Assembly (NCBI GenBank): GCA_001770785.1
Contig: MERZ01000120.1
Coordinates: 4,625 to 13,084 of the forward strand
Direction of reading: 5' to 3'
From: Burkholderiales bacterium RIFCSPHIGHO2_12_FULL_61_11
GTDB lineage: Bacteria > Pseudomonadota > Gammaproteobacteria > Burkholderiales > Burkholderiaceae_C
DNA: 8,460 nucleotides
Within the stretch, counting starts at the first letter, position 1, and every line of letters begins with the position of its first letter. Below, piece by piece: positions 6,473-8,460 of this stretch. The position numbers and the translations under genes are program-made. The notes beneath the pieces were generated by a model. The model did not search any database. It worked only from the letters and a program-made list of their open reading frames with translations, and had not been told where the DNA came from.

Positions 6473-7743
6473 GACTTGACTCTTTCGATGGCGGCGCCAA
6501 TGCCGCGCAGCTTGGTTTCCATCCGGTCATAGCCACGATCCAGGTGGTAAATGCGGTCCACCAGCGTTTCACCTTCAGCAACCAGCCCGGCAATCACCAG
6601 GCTGGCGGAAGCCCGCAGATCGGTGGCCATGACGGTCGCGCCCGAGAGCTTTTCAACGCCTTCCGTGACCGCCATCTTGCCTTCGATCTGGATCTTCGCG
6701 CCCAGCCGCACCATTTCGTTGACGTGCATGAACCGGTTTTCAAAAATCGTCTCGGTCACGGTGCTAGTACCCTCCGCAATGGCATTGAGCGCCATGAACT
6801 GGGCCTGCATGTCGGTGGGGAAACCGGGGTATTCCGTGGTGCGAAAGGACTGCGCCTTCAAGCGGCCCTGGGCCTGGATGCGTATAAAGCCGTCGCCCGC
6901 GGTGACCGTGGTCCCCGCTTCGCGCAGCTTTTCGATGAGCGCATCGAGGTGATCAGCGCGGCCATGCCTTAACACCACATCGCCGCCGGCAGCCGCGACC
7001 GCGCACAAAAAGGTGCCCGCCTCGATCCGGTCGGCCACCACCGGGTGGGTGCAGCCGTGCAGGCTTTGCACGCCCTGAATGCAGATGCGCCGGGTGCCAT
7101 GGCCCTCGATTTTGGCACCCATCTTGATGAGCATCTCGGCCAGGTCGCCGATTTCGGGCTCCTGCGCCGCGTTTTCAAGAATGGTTTCACCCTCGGCCAG
7201 GGTGGCGGCCATCAGGAAGTTTTCGGTTCCCGTCACGGTGACCATGTCAGTGGTGATGTTTGCGCCTTTCAAGCGCTTTTGGCCCGCTGGCAACCTGGCC
7301 AGCATGTAGCCGTGTTCGACGGCTATTTCGGCGCCCATGGCCTGCAAGCCCTTGATGTGCTGATCCACCGGACGCGAGCCGATGGCGCAGCCACCGGGCA
7401 GCGACACCGTGGCCTCGCCAAAACGCGCCAGCAGCGGCCCTAGGGCCAGCACCGAGGCGCGCATGGTTTTCACCAGCTCGTAGGGCGCTTCGGGTGAGCT
7501 CAGGGAACCGGCGTTGAGGGTCACGGTGCCGGGCGCGCCTTGGCTGCGCTCGGCGACCACGCCCATGTTGCGAATCAGCTTGAGCATGGTGGCCACGTCC
7601 TGCAGACCGGGCACGTTTTCAAGCGTGACCGTTTGCGCGGTCAGCAGGGCCGCGCAAAGCTCAGGCAGCGCGGCGTTCTTGGCTCCGGAAATATCGACCG
7701 TGCCGGCCAGCGAGTTGCCGCCTTTTATGCGTAGCTTATCCAT
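6469..7743 (-). CDS. murA: MurA, UDP-N-acetylglucosamine 1-carboxyvinyltransferase
   Basis: Transfers enolpyruvate from PEP to UDP-GlcNAc, the first committed step of peptidoglycan precursor synthesis in the cytoplasm. The 424 residues have the normal two-domain EPSP-synthase-like length. The N-terminal [11 protein letters not shown] carries K22. [15 protein letters not shown] holds the active-site cysteine C119 (Cys115 in E. coli), so the enzyme is of the fosfomycin-sensitive Cys type rather than the Asp variant. [10 protein letters not shown] (171-180) and [13 protein letters not shown], with D311 as the general base, complete the active site. The ATG lies 34 bases after ibaG with only a weak purine stretch upstream. 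The stop overlaps the hisG start. The ibaG-murA pair is also found in E. coli. Confidence 0.98.
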   Translation of the reverse strand: MDKLRIKGGNSLAGTVDISGAKNAALPELCAALLTAQTVTLENVPGLQDVATMLKLIRNMGVVAERSQGAPGTVTLNAGSLSSPEAPYELVKTMRASVLALGPLLARFGEATVSLPGGCAIGSRPVDQHIKGLQAMGAEIAVEHGYMLARLPAGQKRLKGANITTDMVTVTGTENFLMAATLAEGETILENAAQEPEIGDLAEMLIKMGAKIEGHGTRRICIQGVQSLHGCTHPVVADRIEAGTFLCAVAAAGGDVVLRHGRADHLDALIEKLREAGTTVTAGDGFIRIQAQGRLKAQSFRTTEYPGFPTDMQAQFMALNAIAEGTSTVTETIFENRFMHVNEMVRLGAKIQIEGKMAVTEGVEKLSGATVMATDLRASASLVIAGLVAEGETLVDRIYHLDRGYDRMETKLRGIGAAIERVKS

Positions 7744-7777
7744 AGGGTCTTTACTTCATGCTTGTGGTGCTGGACTA

Positions 7778-8020
7778 TTACGCGCCATAGGCCGCCCACT
7801 CGGCGGGCGTGCAGGCTTTTATGGACAAGGCATGCACCTCATCGTTTTTCAGCCGGCTGCCCAGCGTGGCATAAACGCGCTGGTGGCGCTGGATCGGGCG
7901 CAGGCCCTCAAACGCGGTGGAGACGATAGTGACATCCCAGTGCCGACCGTCGCCCGTCAGGTCGATATGTTCGCACGGCAGGTTGGAGGAAATAATGGCT
8001 TGAAGTTCTTCGCGGGTCAT
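7778..8020 (-). CDS. ibaG: IbaG, BolA-family protein
   Basis: An 80-residue BolA/IbaG-type protein. GDGRHWDVTIVSTAFEG (23-39) and PIQRHQRVY (42-50) with H46 form the BolA core helix-turn segment, and the C-terminal ALSIKACTPAEW (64-75) is the IbaG form of the last strand. Family members pair with monothiol glutaredoxins and bind or pass on Fe-S clusters; E. coli IbaG is linked to acid stress. The position immediately upstream of murA supports ibaG over bolA proper. AAGGA lies 11 bases before the ATG, somewhat far for a ribosome-binding site. It begins 25 bases after the permease stop, consistent with one transcript. Confidence 0.93.
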   Translation of the reverse strand: MTREELQAIISSNLPCEHIDLTGDGRHWDVTIVSTAFEGLRPIQRHQRVYATLGSRLKNDEVHALSIKACTPAEWAAYGA

Positions 8021-8045
8021 GATTTTGCAGTTCCTTGTCTTTTGC

Positions 8046-8460
8046 TTAGTTTCTGATTTTGTAACCCGTGCGCAGCAGGTTGACCGCCACGGCGCTGACG
8101 ATCAACGAGGCGGCCAGCACGATGCCCAGGCTCAGCCAGGGCGAGACATCGCTGACCCCAAAAAAGCCGTAGCGGAAACCGTCGATCATGTAGAAAAACG
8201 GGTTCAGGTGGCTAATCTTTTGCCAAAAGGGCGGCAGCGAATGTATCGAATAGAACACGCCGCTCAAAAAAGTCATGGGCATGATGAGGAAATTCTGAAA
8301 AGCGGCCATTTGATCGAATTTTTCAGCCCACAGGCCGGCCACCACGCCCAAGGCGCCCAGCATGCCGGCGCCGAGCAGCGCAAACACCACAATCCAGAGC
8401 GGGGCGACGAAGCTGGGTTGGGCAAAAAATACAGTCGCGGCGAACACGCCCGCGCCAACC
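8046..8460 (-). CDS. ABC-2 type transporter permease (YadH-like), C-terminal part
   Basis: The frame is open from the right edge to a TAA at 8046, giving 137 visible residues, so the N-terminal part is outside the window. The sequence has hydrophobic spans around APLWIVVFALLGAGMLGALG, then FLIMPMTFLSGVFYSI and finally LSLGIVLAASLIVSAVAVNLL, followed by a basic tail (RTGYKIRN). SHLNPFFYMIDGFRYGFFG and the preceding LPPFWQ match the conserved end of the ABC-2 permease family close to E. coli YadH. An inner-membrane protein that would work with an ATP-binding subunit, normally encoded just upstream (past the right edge). The substrate cannot be told from this fragment. A GTG at 8447 is an internal codon, not the start. 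Confidence 0.92.
   Translation of the reverse strand, partial: VGAGVFAATVFFAQPSFVAPLWIVVFALLGAGMLGALGVVAGLWAEKFDQMAAFQNFLIMPMTFLSGVFYSIHSLPPFWQKISHLNPFFYMIDGFRYGFFGVSDVSPWLSLGIVLAASLIVSAVAVNLLRTGYKIRN

Noticed and set aside
8046..8447. A complete short protein starting at the GTG at 8447
   Set aside because: The frame stays open to the window edge, and the matched permease family is much longer, so this is the C-terminal part of a larger gene.

Overview
The window reads as one long leftward gene row (every gene I support is on the minus strand) from a betaproteobacterium, most likely Burkholderiales/Comamonadaceae (Polaromonas/Rhodoferax-like). The reasons are the order ABC-2 permease - ibaG - murA - hisG - hisD - hisC - hisB - hisH - hisA, the short HisG form, and the style of the protein sequences. 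The taxonomic call rests on remembered gene order and was not tested by a search.

In the direction of transcription (right to left): 8460-8046 is the C-terminal part of an ABC-2 permease, cut by the window edge; 8020-7778 is ibaG (BolA family); 7743-6469 is murA (peptidoglycan precursor synthesis). The histidine genes hisG, hisD, hisC and hisB follow between 6472 and 2758, with 4-base ATGA overlaps at murA/hisG, hisD/hisC and hisC/hisB. A 135-base gap between hisB and hisH holds a roughly 97-bp nested inverted-repeat element. hisH and hisA follow, separated by a 97-base gap.

After hisA the expected next gene is hisF, the partner of HisH. Instead the hisA stop overlaps the start of an HNH endonuclease gene (1125-289) of visibly lower GC than the his genes. 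It is followed by the 5' part of a gene for an HI0074-family (HEPN-like) nucleotidyltransferase-associated protein that runs off the left edge. This looks like an accessory, possibly defence or toxin-antitoxin related, cassette joined to the end of the his row.

Together the his genes cover ATP phosphoribosyltransferase (HisG), the isomerase (HisA), the glutaminase half of IGP synthase (HisH), the dehydratase (HisB), the aminotransferase (HisC) and the dehydrogenase (HisD). HisF, HisI, HisE, HisZ and histidinol-phosphate phosphatase are not in the window. No tRNA, rRNA, CRISPR array, IS element or clear promoter was seen. The core genes are ordinary; the left end is the part worth following up.
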